Assembly (NCBI RefSeq): GCF_008802405.1
Contig: NZ_VZDO01000010.1
Span: 62,001 to 126,000 of the forward strand
Source: Plantimonas leprariae
GTDB lineage: Bacteria; Pseudomonadota; Alphaproteobacteria; Rhizobiales; Rhizobiaceae
Reading direction: 5' to 3'
DNA: 64,000 bases
The notes below the pieces were generated by a model. That model made no database searches. It was not told where the DNA came from and saw only the letters and a list, made by a program, of their open reading frames with translations. Below are positions 56,184-64,000 of this stretch, piece after piece (the first letter of the stretch is position 1; each line of letters begins with the position of its first letter). The position numbers and the translations under genes are program-made.

Positions 56184-57286
56184 CGGGCGAGTTGGTCGGC
56201 CAGCGCGGCGGGCAGGAGGGCGAAGAAGTCGCCCGGATGGCGCACGCGCCCCGCGACGCCGCCCGCCGCGGCCCCCGAGCCGACGAAGATGTCAGCGCGC
56301 GCCGGACCGAGGATCGCCGAACCGGTGTCCTGCGCGACTGTCAGGCGGCGGAACGGCGCGCCGGCCATTTCCAGCGTCGGGGCGTCGATGAAGAACGGCG
56401 TGCCGAAGGTGTGGAGTTCGCGGTCGACGGCGATCGAGGCGAGCGGCGTCAGCGGCACCTTGGCGGCGGCGACCGGCCCGAGGCTCTCGTCCTCCACCGC
56501 CGCCTCGCGGAAGAAGATGAAGGAGCGGTTGCGGTCGAACAGCGCGCGCAGGCGCTCCGGGTGGCGGGCGAGCCAGCCGCGGATGCCGTCCATGTCGGCG
56601 GCCTCCAGCGTCAGCTCACCTTCCTGCACGAGGACCCGCCCGACCGCGGTGAACGGATGGCCGGTCTTCGCGGCGTAGGTGACGCGAATGCGCCGCCCGT
56701 CCGACAGCGCGAGCCGCGCCGAGCCCTGGACATGGATGAAGAACGCTTCCACCGGGTCGGCGAGCCAGGCGATCTCGAGGTTCCGGCCGGCAAGGTAGCC
56801 GCGCTCGATCGCGGCGCGGTCCGGGTATTCGCCGAGGAGACCGTCAGGGCGGCGCTGCGCGAAGCGGAAGTAGGGGTCGAGCCCGGCAGGCCGCGACACG
56901 TCGTCGACCTTCACGAGGTCGGCGGGTTGCCGGTAGAGCGGAAAGCGGAAGCGCTCGTCGGGCGCGAGTTGCGCCTCGACCTCCGGCTCGTAATAGGCGG
57001 TGCAGAAGCCGCGTCTGTCCGCGTCGTCGGCGTTCGCCTGGACCGAGGCAGGGCGGAAATGCCGCTCGAAGAAGCCGCGCGGATCGCCTTCCCCCTGCCC
57101 CGCCAATGCGCTTTCCGCGGCCGGACGGAACGCCGCCGCTTCGATCCCCAGCGTGCCGGTCTTCGCCTCGCCGTCGAGAAACCGGGCCGCCGAGCGGCGG
57201 AAGGCCGCGAAGGCGAGCGCGTGGCCGGCCGCCTCCCAGCCGGGAAGATCGGAAAAGCTGCGGCGGGAGAAGAGAGGGCTGAGCAT
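56180..57286 (-). CDS. mltA: Membrane-bound lytic murein transglycosylase A
   Basis: MltA cleaves peptidoglycan to 1,6-anhydromuropeptides in the periplasm. The 368-residue product has the MltA domain (CTAYYEPEVEAQ, FFIHVQGSARLAL, EYPDRAAIERG) and the C-terminal 3D domain with DTGSAILGPARADIFVGSG holding the catalytic Asp. A classical signal peptide is not obvious with the ATG at 57286; the N-terminus LFSRRSFSDLPGW is unusual, and export may rely on an upstream start. It is first in the mltA-smr-XRE unit. Confidence 0.92.
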   Translation of the reverse strand: MLSPLFSRRSFSDLPGWEAAGHALAFAAFRRSAARFLDGEAKTGTLGIEAAAFRPAAESALAGQGEGDPRGFFERHFRPASVQANADDADRRGFCTAYYEPEVEAQLAPDERFRFPLYRQPADLVKVDDVSRPAGLDPYFRFAQRRPDGLLGEYPDRAAIERGYLAGRNLEIAWLADPVEAFFIHVQGSARLALSDGRRIRVTYAAKTGHPFTAVGRVLVQEGELTLEAADMDGIRGWLARHPERLRALFDRNRSFIFFREAAVEDESLGPVAAAKVPLTPLASIAVDRELHTFGTPFFIDAPTLEMAGAPFRRLTVAQDTGSAILGPARADIFVGSGAAAGGVAGRVRHPGDFFALLPAALADQLAR

Positions 57287-57353
57287 CGGACGGTCGTTCG
57301 GGTGGGAGCGGCGGCGGCGGTTGCGCCTCTTGTGGCGGGACGGCCCGGCGCGA

Positions 57354-58259
57354 TCAAGCCTCGTGCCGGAGTTCGGCCTTCGCGTGGTCGATGAAGGCGC
57401 GCAGCGCCGGACCGACATGGCGGCGGCCGGGATAATACAGGAAGCAGCCGGGAAAGGGCGGCGTCCAGTCGTCCAGCACCCGCACCAGCTCGCCGGAGCG
57501 CAGGTGAGCCGCCGCCTCCGCCTCGAAGACGCAGGCGAGGCCCAAACCGTCGACGGCGGCGCGCAGCCGGACGGCTGGATCGTCGCAGACGAAGGAGCCT
57601 TCGACAGCCGCGTGGATCTCCTCGCCGTCCCGCTCGAACTCCCAGCGGTAGGGGCTCCGGTCCGTCGGCCGGCGCATGTTGATGCAGTGGTGGCCGGCGA
57701 GGTCGTCCGGCACCGCCGGCACGCCGCGCGCCGCCAGATAGCCGGGCGAGGCGACGACGATCATCCGCACCGGGCCGCCGAGCCGCACCGCCACCATGTC
57801 GTTCTCCAGCCGCTCGCCGAGCCGGACACCGGCGTCGAAGCCGCCCGACACGATGTCGACCAGCGCGTCGTCCACCACCAGTTCGAAGCTCACCGCCGGA
57901 TGGCGCCGGAGGAACGAGGCCGCCAGCGGCGCGACGATGTGGACGGCCGCGAACCGGTTGGCGTTGAGGCGGAGGCGCCCGGACGGCGCGCCCTCGGCCA
58001 AGCCGAAGCCGGCAGCGGCCGCGTCGAGCTCGTCCAGCGCCGGCAGGAGCCGCTCGGCGAGCCGGGCGCCCGCTTCGGTCGGCGAGACGCTGCGCGTCGT
58101 GCGGTTGAGAAGGCGGGTGCCGAGCCGTTCCTCCAGCTTGCGGATCGTCTGGCTCAGCGTCGAGACCGAGACGCCGAGATGCGCCGCGGCGCGGGTGAAG
58201 CCGCCGTGGCGCGCAACGGCGGCGAAAGCGCGGAACTCGCCGTAATCGGCCTGCCTCAT
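57354..58259 (-). CDS. LysR-family transcriptional regulator
   Basis: The 301-residue protein has the LysR helix-turn-helix at about 5-62 (FRAFAAVARHGGFTRAAAHL, VSVSTLSQTIRKLEERLG) and a substrate domain from about 90. NRTTRSVSPTEAG and RRPTDRSPYRWEFERDG are typical of the CrgA/DhcR-like group. The target is not known; it stands divergent to the DUF1127 gene at 58361 and is inserted between mltA and the Tim44-like gene, which are otherwise neighbours. Confidence 0.92.
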   Translation of the reverse strand: MRQADYGEFRAFAAVARHGGFTRAAAHLGVSVSTLSQTIRKLEERLGTRLLNRTTRSVSPTEAGARLAERLLPALDELDAAAAGFGLAEGAPSGRLRLNANRFAAVHIVAPLAASFLRRHPAVSFELVVDDALVDIVSGGFDAGVRLGERLENDMVAVRLGGPVRMIVVASPGYLAARGVPAVPDDLAGHHCINMRRPTDRSPYRWEFERDGEEIHAAVEGSFVCDDPAVRLRAAVDGLGLACVFEAEAAAHLRSGELVRVLDDWTPPFPGCFLYYPGRRHVGPALRAFIDHAKAELRHEA

Positions 58260-58360
58260 TCTTGGGCGCTATCGAAAGACCTCTTCGGATCCTTCGGGAT
58301 TATCACGAAACGCCGCGCGCCGCATCTTCCCTCCAGCGAACCTCGCGATGGAGCAAACGG

Positions 58361-58582
58361 ATGTTCGGACGGATCGGAACATGGTGGCGCAGGAGCCGGA
58401 CGGAGATCGGGCTCTACGCGCTGGACGACAGGCTGCTGGCGGATATGGGAGTCTGCCGGCGACACCTCGGCTGGCACCTGCGAACGGGCGAGGTCTGCCA
58501 GCCTGAGCGTTGCCGGCGGCCGGGCGACGCGGTCGGAACAGCCGCCGAGGGCTCCGCCCGCTTCACGCCATGGATATCCTGA
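58361..58582 (+). CDS. DUF1127 family protein
   Basis: The 73-residue protein contains a DUF1127-like motif, RRSRTEIGLYALDDRLLADMG then VCRRHL, in its N-terminal half; the C-terminal part is variable. DUF1127 proteins are small, Arg-rich regulators; members in Agrobacterium bind RNA and affect phosphate and stress responses. It is divergent from the LysR gene and may be under its control. Confidence 0.8.
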   Translation: MFGRIGTWWRRSRTEIGLYALDDRLLADMGVCRRHLGWHLRTGEVCQPERCRRPGDAVGTAAEGSARFTPWIS

Positions 58583-58594
58583 CGGGGGCGGCCC

Positions 58595-59326
58595 TCAGGC
58601 GTCGGCGGACTGGGTTTCGACGACCTTCCAGTTCGGGTCGCGCGAGCGGATGTCGCGGGCGAAGGTCCAGAGGTCGCGTACCTCGACTACGGCTTCCGGG
58701 TCGCCATCGATCACTGCGCCGGAACGGTCGGTGACGGAGGAGATGAGCTGCGAGACGATCCTGACCGTCAGCAGCACCTCGCGATCCTTCACCGCGCCGG
58801 AGACGATCGTCGCCTCGTTGATGCCGACGAAGGCGGACTTCATCGTCTGCCCCAGCTTCTCGCGCTCCGTGATCGCCTGCTCGAAGCCGGCATAGGCTTC
58901 CTGCGACAGGAGGTTCTTCAGCGTCTTGCGGTCGCCATCGGCGAAGGCGGTCAGCACCATCTCGTAGGCGACCTGCATGCCCTGCAGGAACTCGGCCGGG
59001 TCGAAGGTCCGGTCGGCGTCGCGGATGCGGCGGAGATCGGCGTTCGCCGGCTCCCCTGGCGGCACGACCTTGTCGATCACCGCGTAGCGGTCCTCGGCGA
59101 CGGCATCCACCACGACGGGCTCGCGGCGGCCGGGCAGCGCGATCACCTTGCCGCCCTCGCCGTTGCGCGCGGCGGGAGCTTGCGCACTCTTCGTCTCGAC
59201 CTTCTCGGGCCGGGCATAGGGATCGAAGGGCGGACGCTCGTTGCCTGTGCGCCGCCCCAGCACGCTGCGGAGCTGGTACAGAACGATCAGGGCCACGACG
59301 ATGATGACTATCGTCCCGAAGCTCAT
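58595..59326 (-). CDS. Tim44-like protein
   Basis: The 243-residue protein has an N-terminal membrane anchor (residues 4-20, IVIIVVALIVLYQL), a Pro-rich linker and a C-terminal Tim44-like domain (about 110-240: FLQGMQVAYEMVLTAFADGD, FVGINEATIVSGAVKDRE, WTFARDIRSRDPNWKVVET). Related bacterial proteins called TimA associate with the inner membrane. The gene lies beside fxsA and secB in the conserved rhizobial order. Confidence 0.92.
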   Translation of the reverse strand: MSFGTIVIIVVALIVLYQLRSVLGRRTGNERPPFDPYARPEKVETKSAQAPAARNGEGGKVIALPGRREPVVVDAVAEDRYAVIDKVVPPGEPANADLRRIRDADRTFDPAEFLQGMQVAYEMVLTAFADGDRKTLKNLLSQEAYAGFEQAITEREKLGQTMKSAFVGINEATIVSGAVKDREVLLTVRIVSQLISSVTDRSGAVIDGDPEAVVEVRDLWTFARDIRSRDPNWKVVETQSADA

Positions 59327-59557
59327 GTCTCGCGGCGTTTCCTCAAGCGTTGCGGGCCGGCACTCTCCGGCCCGAGCCTATCCGATCTGCATATAAGCGG
59401 CGCGGGGCGGCATTCAAACCGCTTGTGGCCTCGCCCACGCGCCCGCTTTCGAAATGTTGAACACAACGATCCGCCGGCCGCCGCGTTTCATGTCCTCGCG
59501 GTCGCACCTTGAACCGAAGGGTGCCCGCTGCCGAGAACCGCCGGAAAGCCCCGCCCC

Positions 59558-60082
59558 ATGCCTCTCGCCCTCGTGCCGATCCTGCTCCTCGTCGTGCCGA
59601 TCCTGGAAATCGCCGCCTTCATCCTGGTCGGCCGGGAGATCGGCCTCCTGCCGACGCTGGGGATCGTGGTGGTCAGCGCCGTTGTCGGGGCGCTGCTCCT
59701 GCGCCGCCAGGGCCTCGGGGCGCTCCGGCGCATCCAAGGCGAGATCGCCGCCGGCCGGGTGCCGGGGCGCGAACTGGCGGACGGGGTGCTGATCGTCGCC
59801 GCCGGCATCCTACTCCTCACCCCCGGCCTCGTGACCGACGTCGTCGGCTACCTTCTGTTCGTGCCGGCGGTGCGCGCTTTCATCCGGCGTTTCCTCGCGC
59901 GCCGGGTCGTGGTGACGGCCACGATGGCGGGATCCCGCCCGGGCGGGAGCGGCGACGGCGGCGGCGGGAAGCGGCCGGCCCGGCCCGACGTGGTGGACCT
60001 GTCGGAAGAGGACTACGAGCGCCGGCCCGATCCGAACTCGCCCTGGAACGGCTCGCACGAAGGCAACCGGACGCTGCACTGA
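59558..60082 (+). CDS. fxsA: FxsA family membrane protein
   Basis: The 174-residue protein has two to three predicted membrane segments ([51 protein letters not shown]) with the family loop [22 protein letters not shown] between them and a charged C-terminal tail. FxsA in Escherichia coli lessens exclusion of phage T7; its normal role is not known. It precedes secB by 164 bases. Confidence 0.92.
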   Translation: MPLALVPILLLVVPILEIAAFILVGREIGLLPTLGIVVVSAVVGALLLRRQGLGALRRIQGEIAAGRVPGRELADGVLIVAAGILLLTPGLVTDVVGYLLFVPAVRAFIRRFLARRVVVTATMAGSRPGGSGDGGGGKRPARPDVVDLSEEDYERRPDPNSPWNGSHEGNRTLH

Positions 60083-60246
60083 GGGTCGAGGGAGCGCGCG
60101 TCCCTCGAAGGCCCTCGCCTTGCCACGCTCCGGCCGAGATGCTAGCGCTTGCCGCCGATTTTGCCGGGCGGCCCCGCTTCGCGGCGCTCGCGCTTCGGCG
60201 GCCGCCGGGCCGTGTCTCCTTCCCGTTCCGCCACGAGGTCTTCCGC

Positions 60247-60750
60247 ATGTCAGACGCCACCCCGCACACCAACGGCGCTTCCGCCGAAGGGCCGTCGCCG
60301 ACGCTGAACATCCTCGCGCAATACATCAAGGACTTCTCGTTCGAGAGCCCCAGCGCGCCGAACTCGTTGCGCAGCGCCGGCAAGAGCCCGACGATCAACA
60401 TCGGCGTCAATGTCGGCGCGAACCCGATCAACGGGCAGGCAGGCGACTACGACGTCAAGCTGTCGCTCGACGCGAAGGCGGCCGACGGCAGCGACACGCT
60501 GTTCCATGTCGAGCTTGAATACGGCGGCGTGTTCCGCCTCCAGCATTTCCCGCAGGAGCACCTCCTGCCGCTGCTCTTCATCGAGTGCCCACGGCTCCTG
60601 TTCCCGTTCGCCCGCCAGATCATCGCGGACGTGACGCGCAATGCCGGCTTCCCGCCGCTGATGATCGACCCGATCGACTTCGCCGCGCTGTTCCAGCAGC
60701 GCATGGCCGAAGAGCGGGCGAAGGCCGAGGTCACCACGACGACGGCCTGA
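60247..60750 (+). CDS. secB: Protein-export chaperone SecB
   Basis: SecB keeps precursor proteins unfolded and hands them to SecA. The 167-residue product has the conserved [18 protein letters not shown] start, NIGVNVGAN, and [32 protein letters not shown] is represented by its core [17 protein letters not shown]. The ATG at 60247 gives the standard length. An intrinsic terminator follows at 60776-60801. Confidence 0.95.
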   Translation: MSDATPHTNGASAEGPSPTLNILAQYIKDFSFESPSAPNSLRSAGKSPTINIGVNVGANPINGQAGDYDVKLSLDAKAADGSDTLFHVELEYGGVFRLQHFPQEHLLPLLFIECPRLLFPFARQIIADVTRNAGFPPLMIDPIDFAALFQQRMAEERAKAEVTTTTA

Positions 60751-60775
60751 CCGGATCGGGCTCGCGCGAACATGG

Positions 60776-60801
60776 AAAGGGCGCCTCGCGGCGCCCTTTT
60801 T
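60776..60801 (+). terminator. Intrinsic terminator after secB
   Basis: AAAGGGCGCC (60776-60785) and GGCGCCCTTT (60790-60799) form a perfect 10-bp stem with a TCGC loop and run into further T residues. On the opposite strand it can also stop the small acidic gene that ends at 60822. Confidence 0.9.
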
Positions 60802-60821
60802 CGTGGCTGGGAAACGGGCGC

Positions 60822-61031
60822 TCAGCGCTGCTCCTCCTCGGCTTCCTCGTCCTCGTCGTCGCCGATATCCTCGCCGATGAGGCTCTGCTCCTTCACGCCG
60901 CGGAAATCGTTGTCGGTGCGGCGCACGAAGTTGCCGAGAAGATCGCCCTCCGCGACCGGCCGCTCCTTCAGCTCGTCCGGAACTTCCGGCTTGGTGCTCT
61001 CGGGCTTGTTCTTGTGCTCGGTGTTCCACAT
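60822..61031 (-). CDS. Small acidic protein of unknown function
   Basis: The 69-residue protein is highly charged, with a Glu/Asp-rich C-terminus (EDIGDDEDEEAEEEQR), and has no recognised domain. The ATG at 61031 has AGGAG about 8 bases upstream. It lies between secB and dnaQ. Function is unknown; conservation was not tested. Confidence 0.65.
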   Translation of the reverse strand: MWNTEHKNKPESTKPEVPDELKERPVAEGDLLGNFVRRTDNDFRGVKEQSLIGEDIGDDEDEEAEEEQR

Positions 61032-61105
61032 CGGAACTCTCCTTCGACGCTGGCGTCCTTGCAGCCTGAAATCCCGAAGGTGGCTCCGATGTTCCGCGAC
61101 CCCTT

Positions 61106-61840
61106 TCAGGAAGCCGCGGCCCGCTCCTCCGCCGGCTCGAGATAGCCGAGCCAGAGGGCGTCGGCCCCGAGCGATTCCACGAAGGCGCGATGGCGGGCAG
61201 CTTCCGCCGCGGTGAGGCGAGCGGGCAGCGGCGCGGGGCGGCGCTTGAGGCGCACCGGCCCGCCGTTCGCCTCGGCCCCGTCGCGGTCGCGGCCGTCGGC
61301 GGCGGACACGAGGCCGAGCGTCGACTGCCGGCCGCCGATCAGCTCGATATAGACGGAGGCGAGGAGTTCGGAGTCGACCAGCGCGCCGTGCTTGTCGCGC
61401 TTCGTCGTGTCGATCGAGAAGCGCGAGCAGAGCGCGTCGAGCGTCGCCGGCGCCATCGGGAACTTCCGCCGCGCCATCTGCAGCGTGTCCACCACCCCGT
61501 CCATCGAGATCGGCCCGATCCCGGCACGTGCATATTCGGCGTTGATGAAGCGGATGTCGAAGGTGGCGTTGTGGGCGATCAGCCGCGCGTCGCCGAAGAA
61601 CTCGCGGATCTCGGCAACGACCTCCTCGAACAGCGGCTTGTCGGCCAGCATCTCGTCGGAGATGCCGTGGATCGCGAGCGCCTCCGGATGGACCTTGCGT
61701 CCGCCCCCCGGCCGGATGAAGCGGTGGAAGCTCCGGCCGGTCGGGATGTGGTTCCACAGCTCGATGCCGCCGATCTCGATGACCCGGTCGTTCTCGAAGT
61801 CGAGGCCGGTGGTTTCGGTGTCGAAGACGATCTCGCGCAT
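61106..61840 (-). CDS. dnaQ: DNA polymerase III epsilon subunit (proofreading exonuclease)
   Basis: DnaQ is the 3'-5' proofreading nuclease of the replicative polymerase. The 244-residue product has the DEDDh motifs FDTETTG near residue 6, HNATFDIRFI near 98 and DKHGALVDSELL, with the catalytic His and Asp, near 160. A C-terminal segment that would contact the alpha subunit follows. It is part of the conserved order dnaQ-coaE-aroE-maf. Confidence 0.95.
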   Translation of the reverse strand: MREIVFDTETTGLDFENDRVIEIGGIELWNHIPTGRSFHRFIRPGGGRKVHPEALAIHGISDEMLADKPLFEEVVAEIREFFGDARLIAHNATFDIRFINAEYARAGIGPISMDGVVDTLQMARRKFPMAPATLDALCSRFSIDTTKRDKHGALVDSELLASVYIELIGGRQSTLGLVSAADGRDRDGAEANGGPVRLKRRPAPLPARLTAAEAARHRAFVESLGADALWLGYLEPAEERAAAS

Positions 61841-61899
61841 GCGGGCGAATTTCGTCCTTCACGGGCAAGCGCGCAAGGGCGGCGCCGGCCCCTCCCCGC

Positions 61900-62496
61900 C
61901 TATTTCGGGCCGCCCGCCAGCGACCGGAGCAGGCTTTCGACCAGCGAACGCGCCGCGGCGAGGCCGCCGGACGTGTCGAGCACGAGGTCGGCGCGGCGGC
62001 GCTTCTCGGCGTCCGGCAGCTGGCGGGCAAGGATCGCCTCCAGCTTCTCCGGCGTCATGCCGGGCCGGGCGAGGACGCGGGCGCGCTGGACATCCGGCGG
62101 CGCGGTGACGACGAGCACCTTGTCGACGCGGCCCTCCGCGCCGGTCTCGAAGAGGAGCGGGATGTCGAGGACGGCGAGCGGCGCGCCCGCCGCCCGCGCC
62201 TCGTCCAGGAACGCGGCTTCCGCGGCGCGGACATGCGGGTGGACGATGGCTTCGAGCCGCCCGAGCGCCGCCGGATCGTCCACCACTTGCGCCGAGAGCG
62301 TGGCACGGTCGACGCGGCCCGCCGTGTCCGTGGCGCCCGGAAACGCCGCTTCGATCTCGGCGGCGAGCGGGCCGCCCTCGTAGAGCCGGTGCACGACCTC
62401 GTCGGCCGAATGGACCCGAACGCCGAGCGCCCGGAACATCGCGGCGGTGGTGGATTTCCCCATGCCGATCGAGCCGGTGAGGCCGAGGACGATCAA
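61900..62496 (-). CDS. coaE: Dephospho-CoA kinase
   Basis: CoaE performs the last step of coenzyme A synthesis. The 198-residue product starts [17 protein letters not shown] with the P-loop near residue 9 and has [35 protein letters not shown] and [12 protein letters not shown], all family features. The likely start is a TTG at 62496 overlapping the aroE stop (TTGA). The first internal ATG would destroy the P-loop. CoaA in the same window gives the first step of the pathway. Confidence 0.95.
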   Translation of the reverse strand: MIVLGLTGSIGMGKSTTAAMFRALGVRVHSADEVVHRLYEGGPLAAEIEAAFPGATDTAGRVDRATLSAQVVDDPAALGRLEAIVHPHVRAAEAAFLDEARAAGAPLAVLDIPLLFETGAEGRVDKVLVVTAPPDVQRARVLARPGMTPEKLEAILARQLPDAEKRRRADLVLDTSGGLAAARSLVESLLRSLAGGPK

Positions 62497-63350
62497 CGGG
62501 CGGCGCCGGCGATGTCGGCGAGGACGAGCGCGCGCAGCCGTTCCGTCACCGGCGGGCGCCGGCCGAACCAGCGCTCGAAGCCCGGCACCGCCTGGTGGAG
62601 CAGCATGCCGAGCCCGTCCGCCGTGCGCAGCCCCCTCGCCTTCGCCGCAAGGAGCAGCGGCGTTTCCAGCGGCACGTAGACGATGTCGGTGACCATCGCG
62701 CCGGCCCGCATGGCGCCGAGGTCGGGCACCTCGCCGCTCGACGCGGGCACTGTGTTGACGAGGAGGTCGGCGCGGAGGAGCAGCCCCGGCACCGCGTCGA
62801 TCCCGTGCGCCGAGACGCGCAGGCCGAAGTCGCGCGCCAGCGCTTCGGCGCGCGCCTTTGTGCGGTTCGCGACGCGCACGCGCCGGATGCCGCGGGCGAG
62901 GAGCGCGTGGACGACGCCGCGCGCCGCGCCGCCGGCCCCGAGCACCACGGCTTCCTCGCCCTCCCCCCAGCCGGCGAGGCGTTCGTCGAGGTTCGCGGCG
63001 AAGCCGTAGGGGTCGGTGTTGCCGCCGTGGAGCCGACCGGCTTCGAACCAGAGCGTGTTGACCGCCCCCGTCGCCTCCGCCGCCGCGTCGCGGACTTCCG
63101 CCGCGCGGAACGCCGCCTCCTTGTGCGGGATCGTGACGTTGCCCCCGGTGAAGCCTTGCGCCTCCAGGGTGGCGAAGAAGCGCTCCGTCTCCTCCGGCGG
63201 AACGGCGATTCGCTCGTAGGAGCCGGCGAGGCGGAAGTCGGCGAGCCAGGTGCCGTGGATCAGCGGCGAGCGGGAATGCGCGATCGGCCAGCCGCAGACG
63301 AAGGCTTTCGGGCCGGCGGCATCGGGGCTCGGGTGGGTCGCGTCGCTCAT
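62493..63350 (-). CDS. aroE: Shikimate dehydrogenase
   Basis: AroE reduces 3-dehydroshikimate in aromatic amino acid synthesis. The 285-residue product has the substrate-binding start [15 protein letters not shown], the catalytic Lys in [20 protein letters not shown], the NADP motif [26 protein letters not shown], and [14 protein letters not shown]. It is translated with coaE and follows maf in the usual order. Confidence 0.96.
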   Translation of the reverse strand: MSDATHPSPDAAGPKAFVCGWPIAHSRSPLIHGTWLADFRLAGSYERIAVPPEETERFFATLEAQGFTGGNVTIPHKEAAFRAAEVRDAAAEATGAVNTLWFEAGRLHGGNTDPYGFAANLDERLAGWGEGEEAVVLGAGGAARGVVHALLARGIRRVRVANRTKARAEALARDFGLRVSAHGIDAVPGLLLRADLLVNTVPASSGEVPDLGAMRAGAMVTDIVYVPLETPLLLAAKARGLRTADGLGMLLHQAVPGFERWFGRRPPVTERLRALVLADIAGAAR

Positions 63351-63413
63351 CCGCCGGGTATACGCTTCCCGCCGGCCGCGCCAAGAGCGCATGACGATCG
63401 CGGAGGCGACAGG

Positions 63414-63839
63414 ATGGACGACGGACGGGAATGGCGGAACGGCGCCTGCCATTGCGGCGCGGTGCGCTTTCGCGTGAGGCTGACGGTAGGGCTCGGCACG
63501 GCGCGGCGCTGCGACTGCTCGCTCTGCCGGATGCGCGGCGCGGTGGCGGTGACGGCCGGCGCAGGCGACCTCGAAATCCTCGAAGGCGAGGAAGTCCTGA
63601 CGCTCTACCGGTTCAACACCGGCGTCGCGCAACACTTCTTCTGTTCGCGCTGCGGCATCTACACCCACCACCGGCGGCGCTCGAACCCCGACCAGCTCGG
63701 GATCAACGCCGCCTGCCTCGAAGGCGTCAGTCCGTTCGACTTCCGCGAGGTGCCGGTGAACAACGGCCGCTCGCATCCCTCCGATGGCGGAAGCGGCCCG
63801 GACGTCGTGGGAACGCTCCGGTTCGAGCCGGCGTTCTGA
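63414..63839 (+). CDS. GFA / CENP-V family zinc-binding protein 2
   Basis: The 141-residue protein shows the GFA zinc pattern [24 protein letters not shown] and [15 protein letters not shown]. The start at 63414 has GGAGG about 7 bases upstream. It shares only the family pattern with the protein at 48971-49363. It lies between aroE and maf, which are usually adjacent, on the opposite strand. Enzymatic function is not established. Confidence 0.88.
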   Translation: MDDGREWRNGACHCGAVRFRVRLTVGLGTARRCDCSLCRMRGAVAVTAGAGDLEILEGEEVLTLYRFNTGVAQHFFCSRCGIYTHHRRRSNPDQLGINAACLEGVSPFDFREVPVNNGRSHPSDGGSGPDVVGTLRFEPAF

Positions 63840-63843
63840 AGCC

Positions 63844-64000
63844 TCAATCCTCGACCGCGCCGCGGCGGCGGAGTTCGGCGAGGAGCGGCAGCAGGGGCAG
63901 GCCGACGATGGTCCAGAAATCGCCCTCGACCCGGTCCATCAGGCGGACGCCCGCGCCCTCGATCTGGTAACAGCCGACGCTGGTCAGCGCCGCCGGGCCG
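63844..64000 (-). CDS. Maf family nucleotide pyrophosphatase (5' part beyond window)
   Basis: Only the last 52 codons are visible. The end of the protein reads [32 protein letters not shown], matching the C-terminus of Maf proteins, septum-related pyrophosphatases that hydrolyse modified nucleotides. The gene continues past the right edge; its position beside aroE is the usual rhizobial order. Confidence 0.88.
   Translation of the reverse strand, partial: GPAALTSVGCYQIEGAGVRLMDRVEGDFWTIVGLPLLPLLAELRRRGAVED

Noticed and set aside
48971-63839. The two GFA-family proteins as formaldehyde-detoxifying enzymes of a C1 pathway
   Set aside because: The family name does not establish this activity, and neither gene neighbours the MfnE/MfnF-like genes.

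Overview
The window is GC-rich, densely coded DNA from an alphaproteobacterial chromosome, most likely of the order Hyphomicrobiales (Rhizobiales). The evidence is the right-hand block mltA / Tim44-like / fxsA / secB / dnaQ / coaE / aroE / maf, the coaA-hisE-hisF and hslU genes nearby, the many small alphaproteobacterial families (DUF1127, DUF3297, Smr, short RNase D, Rsm22), and five copies of the ParB-binding site parS. In this order that block normally lies close to the replication origin, so the window is probably origin-proximal. No rRNA, tRNA, insertion sequence, prophage or CRISPR array was seen.

Layout. 1-7 kb: a purine (urate) degradation block, with xdhC-xdhB-xdhA-uraH on the minus strand and a puuE-uraD fusion plus allA on the plus strand. 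7-7.6 kb: the fluoride exporter gene crcB behind a fluoride riboswitch. 7.7-17.8 kb: a urease gene set on the minus strand, unusually broken up. MOSC-ureD-ureA, an Rsm22-like methyltransferase, hupE/ureJ-ureB, two plus-strand exported proteins, then ureC, two DUF29 genes, ureE-ureF, an unknown gene and ureG. Allantoin and ureidoglycolate breakdown yields urea, so the purine and urease blocks fit together. 17.8-20.8 kb: homologues of methanofuran/methylofuran enzymes (MfnF-like, MfnE-like), a FolB-like protein and an SDR, hinting at tetrahydromethanopterin-type C1 metabolism. 20.9-28.8 kb: gamma-glutamyltransferase, a free-standing Lrp ligand domain, ferredoxin-NADP reductase, pncB, a PepSY protein, a PAS-GGDEF cyclase and a DEAD-box helicase.

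28.8-39.6 kb: a complete carbohydrate uptake and catabolism locus. A minus-strand operon (two Gfo/Idh/MocA oxidoreductases, a TIM-barrel isomerase/epimerase and a DUF993 aldolase-like protein) faces a plus-strand ABC importer operon that carries a third oxidoreductase. A TetR repressor gene lies between them, and two near-identical 14-bp palindromes sit at equivalent places in front of the two operons. 39.6-43.3 kb: a fused 5-oxoprolinase/hydantoinase. 43.5-49.7 kb: hslU (without hslV beside it), a LuxR-type regulator without a luxI, a single-domain response regulator, a periplasmic glucan protein, and membrane or zinc-binding small proteins. 49.8-54.6 kb: coaA-hisE-hisF, Uma2, DUF3297, a VapBC-like pair whose antitoxin start is built on a parS site, RNase D and a J-domain-like protein. 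54.7-64 kb: small basic or hydrophilic proteins and the conserved origin-side block ending in maf, which is cut by the window edge.

The observations most worth following are the spread of parS sites (four of five inside genes), the vapBC promoter with a 44-bp dyad followed directly by parS, the TetR palindrome pair, the fragmented urease operon with co-translated unknown genes, and the two exported paralogues embedded in it.
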